This document shows positions 1 to 8,992 of a DNA stretch of 64,000 nt, piece after piece (the stretch's first letter is position 1; each line of letters starts with the position of its first letter). The notes under the pieces are model-generated. The model did not search any database. It had not been told where the DNA came from and saw only the letters and a program-made list of their open reading frames with translations. Source of the DNA: JAAZGD01 sp034003765 (GTDB taxonomy: Bacteria; Bacillota; Clostridia; Peptostreptococcales; Anaerovoracaceae); assembly GCA_034003765.1 (NCBI GenBank), contig JAVEXZ010000004.1:1-64000 (forward strand), in the 5' to 3' direction. The position numbers and the translations under genes are program-made.

Positions 1-123
1 AAGACTTCTTGGGCAAACCTAACGGGCATCTTTCACACAAACTTCTCCACACCCACTACGCTAAAAAAGATTCTTATCCTATCAACGAATAATCCTATAC
101 ACAAATAGTAGGGTTTCAAATGA

Positions 124-155
124 AAAGAGGCTTCTCCAAATGAAGAGGCCTCTTT
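124..155. terminator. Hairpin, likely terminator of the HAD gene
   Basis: AAAGAGGC and GCCTCTTT form an 8-bp stem with T-rich sequence on both sides. It lies 30 bp beyond the stop codon of the minus-strand phosphatase gene and could end transcription from either side. Bases 1-123 hold nothing I recognise. Confidence 0.6.
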
Positions 156-184
156 CTTTATTGATAAAATTTTTACACGAATAT

Positions 185-853
185 TTAATTCTGATTTTCA
201 AGCAAGCTTACAATGTCCTCAGCTCTTTGGACAAAGTAGTCTGGCCTATCAGGTCCAGTCTTTTCTTCCTCTGTAACCGCCACTGCCCAGGCCACCAATA
301 CTGATTGGACCCCAGCATTTTTGGCACAGAGAATATCATACATGCTGTCACCGATCATTATGCTTTCCTCAGGGCTACTTTTAAGTTGAGCTAAGGCAAT
401 TAAAACAGGTTCAGGGTCTGGCTTATGTTTATCTGTGTCATCACAAGTTACCACAACATCAAAGTATTCCCCAATCTCATACCTCTCCATTGCCTGTTGG
501 GTTGTAAAAGCAGCACGAGAAGTTACCACAGCCATTTTATATCCTAAATCTTTCAATTCACCAAGCATTTCCTTGATGCCCGGAAATAGTGATATCCTGT
601 CTCCAAAACTATCACGGTGATAACTGCGGTAAATATCTACACATTCTTCAACAGGTATGTGGGGGAAAGCCTTTTCCATAGTCCTAATTAGGGGCTCTCC
701 GAATGTACGAATAATCTCGACCTCATCGATATCCTTATCTTCAAGTACACGGTATATATGTCTCCAAGAATCCATTATTAAATCGTTTGTGTTCATCAAT
801 GTTCCATCGAAGTCGAATAATACAGTGGTAATTTTGCCTTTCATAATTTCCAT
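185..853 (-). CDS. HAD-superfamily hydrolase (phosphoglycolate phosphatase / PpaX-like)
   Basis: The 222-aa protein has the four HAD motifs. DFDGT near residues 14-18 carries the nucleophile and general acid/base aspartates. TSR follows near 112, the lysine of HKPDPEP near 143, and GDSMYDILCAKNAG near 168 supplies the Mg2+-binding aspartates. The helical cap between motifs I and II is the type found in phosphoglycolate phosphatases and pyrophosphatase PpaX. Substrate cannot be read from sequence. It sits 77 bp downstream of oadB with a terminator between them, so it is probably transcribed separately. An in-frame ATG three codons in could also be the start. Confidence 0.85.
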   Translation of the reverse strand: MEIMKGKITTVLFDFDGTLMNTNDLIMDSWRHIYRVLEDKDIDEVEIIRTFGEPLIRTMEKAFPHIPVEECVDIYRSYHRDSFGDRISLFPGIKEMLGELKDLGYKMAVVTSRAAFTTQQAMERYEIGEYFDVVVTCDDTDKHKPDPEPVLIALAQLKSSPEESIMIGDSMYDILCAKNAGVQSVLVAWAVAVTEEEKTGPDRPDYFVQRAEDIVSLLENQN

Positions 854-882
854 TTGTTGGCACCTTTCCTTGGGAATAACAA

Positions 883-907
883 AGCCCCGGCTATTATCGT
901 CGGGGCT
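883..907 (-). terminator. Intrinsic terminator of oadB
   Basis: AGCCCCG pairs with CGGGGCT. On the minus strand the hairpin is followed by a T-rich run (TTTGTTATT). It begins 24 bp past the oadB stop codon. Confidence 0.75.
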
Positions 908-930
908 CTCCTTTATAATTCTTCCAGATT

Positions 931-2076
931 TTAATAGCCTGAGAACATAGACAGCATAACCGAGGCGGCAACAGCCGAGCCTATTACACCAGCCACATTC
1001 GGACCCATAGCATGCATCAAGAGGAAGTTGGATGGGTTCTCTGCTTGACCTACCTTTTGAGACACACGAGCTGCCATAGGTACTGCAGATACACCAGCCG
1101 AACCAATAAGTGGATTGATACCACCACCAGTTAGTTTGTTCATTAATTTTGCAAGTAAGACTCCACCAGCCGTTCCAACTGCAAAGGCTAAAACTCCAAG
1201 TATTACTATTTTTACTGTGTCAAGAATCAAGAATGTTGGACCTTGGGCTGAAGCACCTACTGCTAAACCCAGCATAATGGTTACTACATTTATAAGGCCA
1301 TTTGCTGATGTGTCCGATAGTCTAAGTGTTCTTCCACATTCTTTAAATAAGTTACCTAGCATTAGCAATCCCACTAAAGGTGCTGCAGCTGGTAGCAACA
1401 ATACTACTATTATGGTTACCATTACAGGGAAAATAATCTTTTCTCTTTGAGTTACAGGTCGTAACTGATCCATCTTAATCATTCTTTCCTTTTTGGTTGT
1501 CAAGGCTTTCATGATTGGAGGCTGTATAACTGGCACCAGTGCCATATAAGAATAGGCTGCTACGGCCACTGCTCCTAATATATGGGGAGCCAGTTGCTGG
1601 GTAGTATATATAGCCGTTGGTCCATCAGCTCCTCCGATGATACCAATGGAGGCCGCTTCTTGAGCATTGAAGCCTAGGAAAATCGCCATAAATAGTGCGA
1701 AGAAAATTCCCAACTGTGCCGCCGCTCCAAGGAATAGAGATTTTGGATTAGCGATGAGTGGTCCAAAGTCTGTCATGGCCCCAACTCCCATAAATATCAA
1801 ACTGGGAAGGATGGGTTTTAATAAGTAAAATATTGTTAGGATTCCCATGCTTTCTAGTGGGGTTCCCGTTTCAACATGTGCTACGAATATCCCTGTCATG
1901 GGCATGTTAGAAAGCAACATTCCAAAGCCAATGGGTACTAATAAAAGAGGTTCAAAACCCTTTTTAATAGCCAAGTACAAGAACAAACAAGCAACCGCTA
2001 ACATTATGGCACTTCTGAAATCCATGTTGACGATTCCCATGCCCTCGATAAATTTTATTAAAGTCTCCCAAATCAT
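931..2076 (-). CDS. Na+-translocating decarboxylase beta subunit (OadB/GcdB/MmdB family)
   Basis: This 381-aa polytopic membrane protein belongs to the family of beta subunits that couple decarboxylation of a carboxybiotin to Na+ export (oxaloacetate, glutaconyl-CoA or methylmalonyl-CoA decarboxylases). The family-typical GGADGPTAIY segment lies near residues 148-157, and the C-terminal NPLIGSAGVSAVPMAAR region is also conserved. The length matches the family. No alpha, biotin-carrier or delta subunit gene lies beside it, so the substrate of the holoenzyme is unknown. An AAAGGAG site precedes the ATG. A weak promoter (TTGCAA, 17 bp, TACCAT) may lie about 40-70 bp upstream. Confidence 0.9.
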   Translation of the reverse strand: MIWETLIKFIEGMGIVNMDFRSAIMLAVACLFLYLAIKKGFEPLLLVPIGFGMLLSNMPMTGIFVAHVETGTPLESMGILTIFYLLKPILPSLIFMGVGAMTDFGPLIANPKSLFLGAAAQLGIFFALFMAIFLGFNAQEAASIGIIGGADGPTAIYTTQQLAPHILGAVAVAAYSYMALVPVIQPPIMKALTTKKERMIKMDQLRPVTQREKIIFPVMVTIIVVLLLPAAAPLVGLLMLGNLFKECGRTLRLSDTSANGLINVVTIMLGLAVGASAQGPTFLILDTVKIVILGVLAFAVGTAGGVLLAKLMNKLTGGGINPLIGSAGVSAVPMAARVSQKVGQAENPSNFLLMHAMGPNVAGVIGSAVAASVMLSMFSGY

Positions 2077-2205
2077 TTCTTTAGTCTCCTTTTTTCTCTT
2101 CCATACCTATTGCATGGTAACATATAAGCCTATTCCTTGCAAGAGATTCCAAGCTTTTACATCATGTATACTTTAGGAAAATTTCTCCTTGAAAACTAAT
2201 CTCTA

Positions 2206-3307
2206 TTAATCTTTTTGCTTCAATTTTTCGTTTATAAAATAGTCTATATCCCCATCCATTACAGCATTGATATTTCCAGCTTCTGCACCTGTACGATGGT
2301 CCTTGACCAAAGTGTAGGGGTGAAAAACATAAGATCTGATTTGGCTGCCCCATGTTATTTGGCTAAAATCTCCTTTAAGGTCCTTTAGATTATCTTTGTG
2401 TTCCCTGATGGCAATGTCCATCAGCTTGGACCGCAAAAGTTTCATGGCAGTTTCTTTATTTTGGTGTTGGCTCCTTTGGTTCTGGCAGGTTACCACCACA
2501 TTTGTGGGAATGTGAGTGATTCTTATTGCGGAGTCAGTCTTGTTTACATGCTGCCCTCCTGCCCCAGAACTTCTATAGGTGTCTATGCGAAGGTCACCAG
2601 GGTCAATATCCACTCTTATGTCATCTTCTATTTCTGGCATTACATCTACTCCCGCAAAGCTGGTATGCCTTCTGCCTGATGAATCAAAGGGTGAAATTCG
2701 AACCAATCTATGAACTCCCTTTTCATTCTTCAAGAAGCCGTAAGCATAGTCTCCTTCCACAAGCATAGTGGCGTTTTTAATCCCACCCTCAGTATCATAC
2801 TGGACGTCAGCAACCATCCATTTATACCCTTGGGTATCCATCCAGCGGCCATACATCCTCATAAGCATTTCTGTCCAATCTTGTGCATCCTTGCCACCTT
2901 CTCCTGCATGAAGATGTAAGATTGCACTGTTCTCATCATACTCCTGGTTCATCAAGATCTTTAGGCGTAAGTCTTCAGATGTTTTGTTAAAGGCATCATA
3001 GGCTTTTTGGATTTCATCCACTAGGGAGGGGTCTTCCTCTTCCACCGCAAGCTCAATAAGGGTTTCGAGGTCCGAAAGCTCCTCTTCAAGTTGGTGATAC
3101 TCCCCTGTTTTATTCTCTAAAGCTTTTTTTTCTTTTAAGAGTTTTTGAGCACCTTGATGATCATCCCAAAAACCCTCTTTTTCTGTGTCCTCTATAATTT
3201 CTTCAAGTCTTTTTTCTAAGCCAGCTAGGTCAAAGAGACCCTCGAATCTCATCTAACATCTCCCTAGCCAAAGGCATTTCGTTTTTAATTTGTTCTATTA
3301 TTACCAT
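2206..3307 (-). CDS. prfB: Peptide chain release factor 2, with programmed +1 frameshift
   Basis: RF2 recognises UGA and UAA stop codons. The gene starts at the ATG at 3307 behind an AGGGAGG site and reads 25 codons to an in-frame TGA (3230-3232). Translation must slip +1 at CTT-TGA-C to continue with GAC (3229-3231). A GAGGGT internal Shine-Dalgarno-like element lies just before the slippery codon, as in classical prfB autoregulation. The joined protein is 366 aa, the usual RF2 length. The stop-recognition SPF falls at 205-207 and the catalytic GGQ at 250-252, the same numbers as in E. coli. An ORF beginning only at 3252 would miss the N-terminus. The gene follows secA by 23 bp. Confidence 0.95.
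3229..3244 (-). promoter_or_regulatory. RF2 recoding site (Shine-Dalgarno-like element, slippery CTT, TGA-C)
   Basis: On the minus strand the site reads CGA GGG TCT CTT TGA C. The GAGGG stimulator, slippery CUU codon and poorly terminating UGA-C match the known RF2 frameshift cassette. High RF2 terminates at the UGA; low RF2 allows +1 slippage, giving autoregulation. Confidence 0.93.
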
Positions 3308-3330
3308 CAAATTCCTCCCTACAATTGTAG

Positions 3331-6006
3331 CTAGCTGCCGCAGCAGTTCTTATATTTTTTACCCGACCCACAAGGACAGGTTTCATTTCTGCCTACCTTT
3401 GCCTGGGCACGCTGAACCGTTTGCTGTTTGTTGTCTCTTGGGGGAACTACCACCCTTGGAGGGGCACCATCTACTGGTGGCCACTGGGCTTCCATTTCCC
3501 CAGAGTGTAAAGGCTGCCTATGAGGGGCTCCTCCTGCAGCAATACCAGGAGCATTTGACCCACCTTGATCCACAAAGTCAGCTTTTCTTGCATCGGATAC
3601 TGTAAGGACTTCTTTACGCTCTGTTGTTGTTGAAACAGTTACGTTATAGCAGAATTTCACTGTTTCTTCTTTTATTGATTGGATCATAAGTTCGAACATA
3701 TCAAAACCTTCATTTGCATAGGCGGCGGCAGGGTCTTGTTGACCTAAGGCACGAAGTCCAATTCCGCTCTTTAGTTGGTCCATGGCGTCGATGTGGTCCA
3801 TCCATTTATTATCCACAACTCGAAGAAGGATCATCCTCTCAAGTTCACGCATTCTTTCTGTTCCTATCTCTTCTTCCTTTTCTTCGTAGAGGCCTTCAAA
3901 TGCTTTGATGACATCTTCTCTTAAAAGTTCTTCTGTTAGCTCTGTGATCTCCTCATCTTTATAGCCTAGGCCAGAAAATCTTGAACAGATTTTTTCAAGT
4001 CCGCTTTCTATTCTAAATAGTTCCCATTCTTCAGGATATTTTGATGCTATTACCACTGGGTCTATAACCTCGTCCACAAGACTCTGCATCATGCTCATAA
4101 TATCGTCTCTCAGATTGTCCCCAAAAAGAACTTTTCTACGTTCGCCGTAAATAACCTCCCTTTGTTTATTCATAACATTGTCGTACTGCAAGACGTATTT
4201 TCTTATGCTAAAGTTCCTACTTTCAACTCTCTTTTGTGCATTTTCTATGGACTTTGAAAGCATGCCCGCCTCAATTACATCATCCTCTCCAAGGCCTAAT
4301 CTTGTTACAATTCCCTGTATCCTGTCTCCACCAAAAAGCCTCATCAGCTCGTCTTCCAAAGATATGTAGAATTGTGTTTGCCCAGGGTCTCCTTGTCGTC
4401 CAGAACGACCACGAAGCTGGTTGTCAATACGCCTTGCCTCATGGCGCTCAGTTCCTAAAATTGCCAAACCACCAAGCTCAATAACCTTGGCCTTTTCTTC
4501 AGGGGTAGCTTCTTGGCCACCAAGAACTATATCAGTTCCTCTACCAGCCATATTTGTAGCTATGGTAACTGCTCCAAGGCGTCCTGCTTCAGAAATGATT
4601 TGGGCCTCTTTGTCATGCTGCTTGGCGTTTAGCACATTATGCTTAACACCTCTTCTAACTAGCATTTCACTAATGGCTTCGGATCTCTCTATAGAGATGG
4701 TTCCCACTAGAATAGGCTGGCCCGTTTCATGAATCTCCTTGATTGCATCTGCTATTGCCTTGAACTTACCTTTTTCAGTGGAATAAACCGCATCTTGAAG
4801 GTCTAGCCTCTGGATGGGCTGGTTGGTTGGAATTACAACAACATCCATGTTATAGATGTCTCTGAACTCATCTTCTTCTGTCTTGGCAGTTCCTGTCATC
4901 CCCGAAAGCTTTTGGTACATTCTAAAATAATTTTGAAGGGTAATGGTGGCTAAGGTCTTAGATTCTGATCGAACAAGGACCCCTTCTTTTGCTTCAATGG
5001 CTTGATGAAGACCGTCGCTATATCGTCTTCCAAACATTAATCTCCCAGTAAATTCATCAACTATTATAACTTCATCTTCTTTTACTATGTAATCCGTATC
5101 CCGTTTCATTAAGTTTCTAGCCTTTAAGGCTTGATGAACGTGATGGTTAATTTCCATGTTTTCTGGGTCAGAGAAGTTCTCAACATCAAAGAATTTTTCG
5201 CACTTCTCAACACCTTCTTCCGTCAAGGACACGGATTTATCTTTTTCTTCTAGGACGAAATCTTCTTCCTTGCGAAGGCTGCGAACAAACCTGTCCGCTT
5301 TTTCATAAAGGTCAGTGGACTTTGCCCCCTGGCCAGAAATAATAAGAGGAGTTCTTGCTTCATCAATAAGTATGGAGTCAACCTCGTCAATTATTGCATA
5401 GTTTAATTCTCTTTGGGTTAGCCTTTCTTTGTATAGAACCATATTATCTCTTAGATAATCAAAGCCAAATTCATTATTTGTCCCATATGTTATATCAGAA
5501 GCATAGGCCTGAACTCTCTCTTCACCTTCAACTCCATGAACAACACATCCAACGCTTAGGCCTAAATACTCATATATCTGTCCCATCCATTCTCTGTCTC
5601 TTCTGGCAAGATAGTCGTTAACTGTAACAACATGGACACCCTTACCCTCAAGAGCATTTAGATAAGCAGCCAAGGTGGCCACAAGGGTCTTTCCTTCTCC
5701 TGTTTTCATTTCGGCTATTCGCCCTTGATGAAGAACTATTCCCCCAATAAGCTGAACCCTAAAATGCTTCATACCCAGAACTCTCCAAGCGGCTTCCCTA
5801 CAGACTGCAAAGGCCTCTGGCAAAATATCGTCAAGGCTTTGTCCTTGGTCTAGCCTTGCTTTGAGGTCCAAGGTCTTTGCCTTTAGTTCATCCTCTGTAA
5901 GAGCCTGTATTTCTGGCTCTAGGGCTTCTATTTGGTCAGCAATGCCCTCAATTTTTTTAACTTCTTTGGCATTTAAGTCTCCAAAAATTTTTTCTAAAAA
6001 TCCCAT
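3331..6006 (-). CDS. secA: Preprotein translocase ATPase SecA
   Basis: SecA drives preproteins through SecYEG using ATP. The 891-aa protein has TGEGKT (Walker A) at residues 102-107, the DEVDSILIDEARTPLIISG motor segment near 208-226, GRGTDI and the second ATPase lobe, and the helical scaffold. It ends in a zinc-binding SEC-C tail with C877, C879, C888 and C889. Length and order are typical. It lies 22 bp downstream of the CNNM gene and 23 bp upstream of prfB, so the three are probably co-transcribed. Confidence 0.97.
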   Translation of the reverse strand: MGFLEKIFGDLNAKEVKKIEGIADQIEALEPEIQALTEDELKAKTLDLKARLDQGQSLDDILPEAFAVCREAAWRVLGMKHFRVQLIGGIVLHQGRIAEMKTGEGKTLVATLAAYLNALEGKGVHVVTVNDYLARRDREWMGQIYEYLGLSVGCVVHGVEGEERVQAYASDITYGTNNEFGFDYLRDNMVLYKERLTQRELNYAIIDEVDSILIDEARTPLIISGQGAKSTDLYEKADRFVRSLRKEEDFVLEEKDKSVSLTEEGVEKCEKFFDVENFSDPENMEINHHVHQALKARNLMKRDTDYIVKEDEVIIVDEFTGRLMFGRRYSDGLHQAIEAKEGVLVRSESKTLATITLQNYFRMYQKLSGMTGTAKTEEDEFRDIYNMDVVVIPTNQPIQRLDLQDAVYSTEKGKFKAIADAIKEIHETGQPILVGTISIERSEAISEMLVRRGVKHNVLNAKQHDKEAQIISEAGRLGAVTIATNMAGRGTDIVLGGQEATPEEKAKVIELGGLAILGTERHEARRIDNQLRGRSGRQGDPGQTQFYISLEDELMRLFGGDRIQGIVTRLGLGEDDVIEAGMLSKSIENAQKRVESRNFSIRKYVLQYDNVMNKQREVIYGERRKVLFGDNLRDDIMSMMQSLVDEVIDPVVIASKYPEEWELFRIESGLEKICSRFSGLGYKDEEITELTEELLREDVIKAFEGLYEEKEEEIGTERMRELERMILLRVVDNKWMDHIDAMDQLKSGIGLRALGQQDPAAAYANEGFDMFELMIQSIKEETVKFCYNVTVSTTTERKEVLTVSDARKADFVDQGGSNAPGIAAGGAPHRQPLHSGEMEAQWPPVDGAPPRVVVPPRDNKQQTVQRAQAKVGRNETCPCGSGKKYKNCCGS

Positions 6007-6028
6007 TCTTTTCTCCTTAGCTATATCC

Positions 6029-7303
6029 TTAATCCTGGTTTTTTGATTCTTCTACTTCTTCTACAAAAACTAATACTTCTAAAGCCTTTCTTTCGTCGGC
6101 CTTTGTTACCGTAACCTTAAATAATTGATTCATCACAAGAGCTTCAAAATAATCGTTGACCACAGGTAGGTGATCAAGTTCTGTGCAGACCCAACCATTT
6201 ACTGTATTAACTGGGTGATCAATCTCCACATCAAATACGTCTAGGAATTTTTCTAAATTGGTATAGCCTTGGACTAAAAAACTTCCATCAGCTAATGGCT
6301 TTATTTCCACATCTGTCTCTTCGTCATGCTCGTCATATATTTCCCCAACTAGCTCTTCGATTATATCTTCCATAGTAATGATTCCTTCAGTACCACCGTA
6401 TTCATCAATAACTACTGCTATATGGGTTTTAATCTTTTGCATTCTCTTTAATAGAAATGATATCTTCAGTGAGCCCGAAACAAAAACAACAGGTTTAATA
6501 AATTCAGCAACTTTTCTTTTTGATTTAGCCAATGAATTATGAAAATCCTTTTGATTTAACACACCAATAATATGGTCAAGGTTCTCTTGATATACAGGAA
6601 GTCTAGAAAAGCCTGTTTCTTGAAAGAGGGCCGCTATCTCACTTTTGCTGGCATTTTCTTCTATGGCCACAATATCAACACGGGGAGTAAGGGCATCGTA
6701 AGCTTCTAATTCATAAAATTCAATAGCATTGGTTATAAGTTCACTTTGTTCGTTATCAAAGGTTCCTTCTGTCTCAGCCTCTTCTATCATGGTAATTAAT
6801 TCGTCTTCAGTAATAGATTTTTCACTGTCAACATTAAAAAGCCTGGCTACCAATTTTCTGAACAAACCGAAAAACCAGGTTAGGGGTTTGAATAAAACTA
6901 TCAAGGCCTTAATAATAGGCGCTGATGCCATGGTGAATTTTTCCGGGATTTCTTTGGCAATACTTTTGGGGCTAATCTCACCAAAAACCAGGACCACAAT
7001 AGTTATGACCACCGTAGCTACTGGAGCTCCGTAATGGCCGCACAAATCTATAAAAAGCAAGGTGGCTATGGCAGTCATGGCTATATTAACCAGGTTATTT
7101 CCCACCAAAATTGTAGATAAAAGTTTATCGAAATCATCAATTAAGCTTATAACAAGTTTTGCTCTAGGGTCTCCTGAAGCCGCTTTGTTTTTCATACGTA
7201 TTCTGTTCACAGAAGTAAAGGCAGTCTCTGTAGCACTAAAGTAGGCGGATAAGACCACCAAAGCTATAATTGCAAGAATTTGGCCTACTATGCTGGATTC
7301 CAT
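6029..7303 (-). CDS. CNNM/CorC-type transporter protein (DUF21-CBS-CorC_HlyC)
   Basis: The 424-aa protein has an N-terminal DUF21 membrane domain (about 1-190), a tandem CBS pair (about 205-330, including the VVIDEYGGTEGIIT segment typical of the second CBS), and a C-terminal CorC_HlyC domain. The family is often labelled hemolysin; members studied act in Mg2+ or cobalt handling, with nucleotide binding at the CBS pair. It is the first gene of the apparent CNNM-secA-prfB unit. Function beyond the family is inference. Confidence 0.88.
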   Translation of the reverse strand: MESSIVGQILAIIALVVLSAYFSATETAFTSVNRIRMKNKAASGDPRAKLVISLIDDFDKLLSTILVGNNLVNIAMTAIATLLFIDLCGHYGAPVATVVITIVVLVFGEISPKSIAKEIPEKFTMASAPIIKALIVLFKPLTWFFGLFRKLVARLFNVDSEKSITEDELITMIEEAETEGTFDNEQSELITNAIEFYELEAYDALTPRVDIVAIEENASKSEIAALFQETGFSRLPVYQENLDHIIGVLNQKDFHNSLAKSKRKVAEFIKPVVFVSGSLKISFLLKRMQKIKTHIAVVIDEYGGTEGIITMEDIIEELVGEIYDEHDEETDVEIKPLADGSFLVQGYTNLEKFLDVFDVEIDHPVNTVNGWVCTELDHLPVVNDYFEALVMNQLFKVTVTKADERKALEVLVFVEEVEESKNQD

Positions 7304-7359
7304 TTCATCTCCTTGTTTTTCTCCTTGTAAGACATATATTTACTGGAGCTCAATACAAT

Positions 7360-7365
7360 ATTATA
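7360..7365 (-). promoter_or_regulatory. Possible -10 element for the CNNM-secA-prfB unit
   Basis: A TATAAT hexamer on the minus strand lies about 57 bp upstream of the CNNM start codon. No convincing -35 element sits at the right distance, so this is tentative. Confidence 0.35.
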
Positions 7366-7401
7366 CATGAATTATCCCGAAAATAGAACACTTATACAAA
7401 A

Positions 7402-7423
7402 AAAGAGCCTTAAAAGGCTCTTT
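7402..7423 (-). terminator. Intrinsic terminator downstream of aspartate kinase
   Basis: AAAGAGCCTT and AAGGCTCTTT form a 10-bp stem with a 2-nt loop. On the minus strand it is followed by a run of T residues. It lies about 105 bp beyond the lysC stop; I see nothing else between them. Confidence 0.85.
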
Positions 7424-7527
7424 AGTCAATATGTTCCCGATCAGGAGCATTTAACTTTGCATTTGGCGTAAGTAATGTGCTGGCAGACCTTGAGGACTAA
7501 ATTCTCCTAAGCCTAAATAATGACAGC

Positions 7528-8865
7528 CTAGTTTTTAGGGGCTTCCTCAACTTGGGGCTCTACAAAGGCCTCATAGATAAGTCGAATCGCTTTTTCAAAG
7601 TCACTGTTGGAAACTCCAACAATGATGTTCATTTCGCTGGATCCCTGATCGATCATCCTGATATTAATGCCTCCATTTGCCAAGGCCGTAAATAGCTTGG
7701 CACTAACTCCTGGCCGTTTTGACATGCCGCAGCCCACCGTAGCAATAAGGGCTATATCATTGAATACATCTACTGTGTCAGGTTCCAACTTTCTCCGGAT
7801 TTCCTCCAGGATGTCATCCATCTTATCCTTTGCAGCCTTGGTGTTTACTACCACAGAAACATTGTCTATCCCAGTTGGGCAATGTTCGCTTAAAATATCA
7901 TAATCCTCTAGAATAGAAAGTATTTTCCTTATAAATCCCTTTTCGGTAGCCATCATATTCTTGTAGATAGCTATAACCGTAAAATCTTTGCTTCCTGCAA
8001 TTCCAGTTATGATCCTGTTGGGATTAGGTTCTTCCTCAGATGTAATCATTGTCCCCGGGTCGTCAGGCTTGTTGGTGTTTCTAATGTTAATTGGAATATT
8101 AGCAATACGGGCAGGGTAAATAGCATCCTCATGCAACACAGAAGCTCCCATATAGGAAAGTTCTCTTAATTCCTTATAGGACAATCTTTCTATTGGTTCT
8201 GCATTTACAATCCTAGGGTCAGCCACCAGTAGCCCTGAAACATCTGTCCAGTTTTCATATACCTGAGCATTAACAGCTCTTGCTACCAAGGCCCCAGTTA
8301 TGTCAGACCCCCCTCTGGAAAAGGCTTTAATTTTTTTGTTGGGCAGGGTCCCATAAAAGCCTGGCAGAACTGCTTTTTCATGTTTAGCTAGTTCTTTGGC
8401 TAGGGCTTCATTGGTTTCGTTTTCCATGAATTTCCCATTTTCATCAAAGAGTATAAGGCCTGCAGTGTCAACAAAGTCATAGCCCAAATGCTTAGCGATT
8501 ATAATGGCATTCAAAAATTCACCTCTGCTGACAATATAATCTTCTGAGGCACCTTCTGTTAGTTTTCTTCTAATCTTGTTATAGTGGTCCGTTAGGTCTA
8601 GATCAAGGCCCAAACCCACTACAACAGCTGTAAAGCGATCACAGACAACCTGAAGAACTTGATCAAAAGGATAGTTGTGTTCTATATGGGTTTTACAAAG
8701 ATAAAGAAGGTCCGTTATTTTACTATCACCTTCATACCTTTTCCCTGGGGCAGAGACAACAACATATCTTCTCTCTGGATCTTGGTTTATTATTTCTTTT
8801 GTTTTGGCCAGTTGAATCCCGTCTGCAACAGAACTCCCACCAAATTTAGCTACTTTGATTCCCAT
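7528..8865 (-). CDS. lysC: Aspartate kinase
   Basis: Aspartate kinase phosphorylates L-aspartate, the first step toward lysine, threonine and methionine. The N-terminal KFGGSS motif (residues 5-10) and the kinase core with RGGSDITGAL are followed by two C-terminal ACT domains (about 285-440), the usual site of amino-acid feedback. I chose the ATG at 8865 because GAGGG lies 5 nt upstream; an ATG 12 bp earlier overlaps that site. The product is then 445 aa. The predicted leader is only about 25 nt, so there is no lysine riboswitch. Confidence 0.93.
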   Translation of the reverse strand: MGIKVAKFGGSSVADGIQLAKTKEIINQDPERRYVVVSAPGKRYEGDSKITDLLYLCKTHIEHNYPFDQVLQVVCDRFTAVVVGLGLDLDLTDHYNKIRRKLTEGASEDYIVSRGEFLNAIIIAKHLGYDFVDTAGLILFDENGKFMENETNEALAKELAKHEKAVLPGFYGTLPNKKIKAFSRGGSDITGALVARAVNAQVYENWTDVSGLLVADPRIVNAEPIERLSYKELRELSYMGASVLHEDAIYPARIANIPINIRNTNKPDDPGTMITSEEEPNPNRIITGIAGSKDFTVIAIYKNMMATEKGFIRKILSILEDYDILSEHCPTGIDNVSVVVNTKAAKDKMDDILEEIRRKLEPDTVDVFNDIALIATVGCGMSKRPGVSAKLFTALANGGINIRMIDQGSSEMNIIVGVSNSDFEKAIRLIYEAFVEPQVEEAPKN

Positions 8866-8897
8866 AAATTCCCTCATTAATTTTAGAATAATGATGT

Positions 8898-8926
8898 ATT
8901 ATAACCTACTTCTTTGTAGAATTCAA
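8898..8926 (-). promoter_or_regulatory. Promoter of aspartate kinase gene
   Basis: On the minus strand TTGAAT (8926-8921) is separated by 17 bp from TATAAT (8903-8898). Transcription should start near 8891, about 26 nt before the start codon. It lies directly against the metK terminator. Confidence 0.65.
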
Positions 8927-8929
8927 CAA

Positions 8930-8952
8930 AAAGAGACGAATTTCGCCTCTTT
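8930..8952 (-). terminator. Intrinsic terminator of metK
   Basis: AAAGAGGCGAA pairs with TTCGTCTCTTT (one G-U pair on the minus strand) and is followed by TTGTTG. It lies about 40 bp past the metK stop codon. Confidence 0.8.
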
Positions 8953-8992
8953 TTTTGTAGAAATTCTTAAATAGTATAGTGTAAATATAGAC

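Noticed and set aside
2120..2160. Sigma-54 promoter for oadB
   Set aside because: A TTGGAA and a TTGCA occur on the minus strand, but the GG-GC spacing is 8 bp instead of 10.
7424..7527. Small RNA or leader between lysC and its terminator
   Set aside because: About 100 bp with no recognisable structure or open frame; it is most likely a 3' untranslated region.
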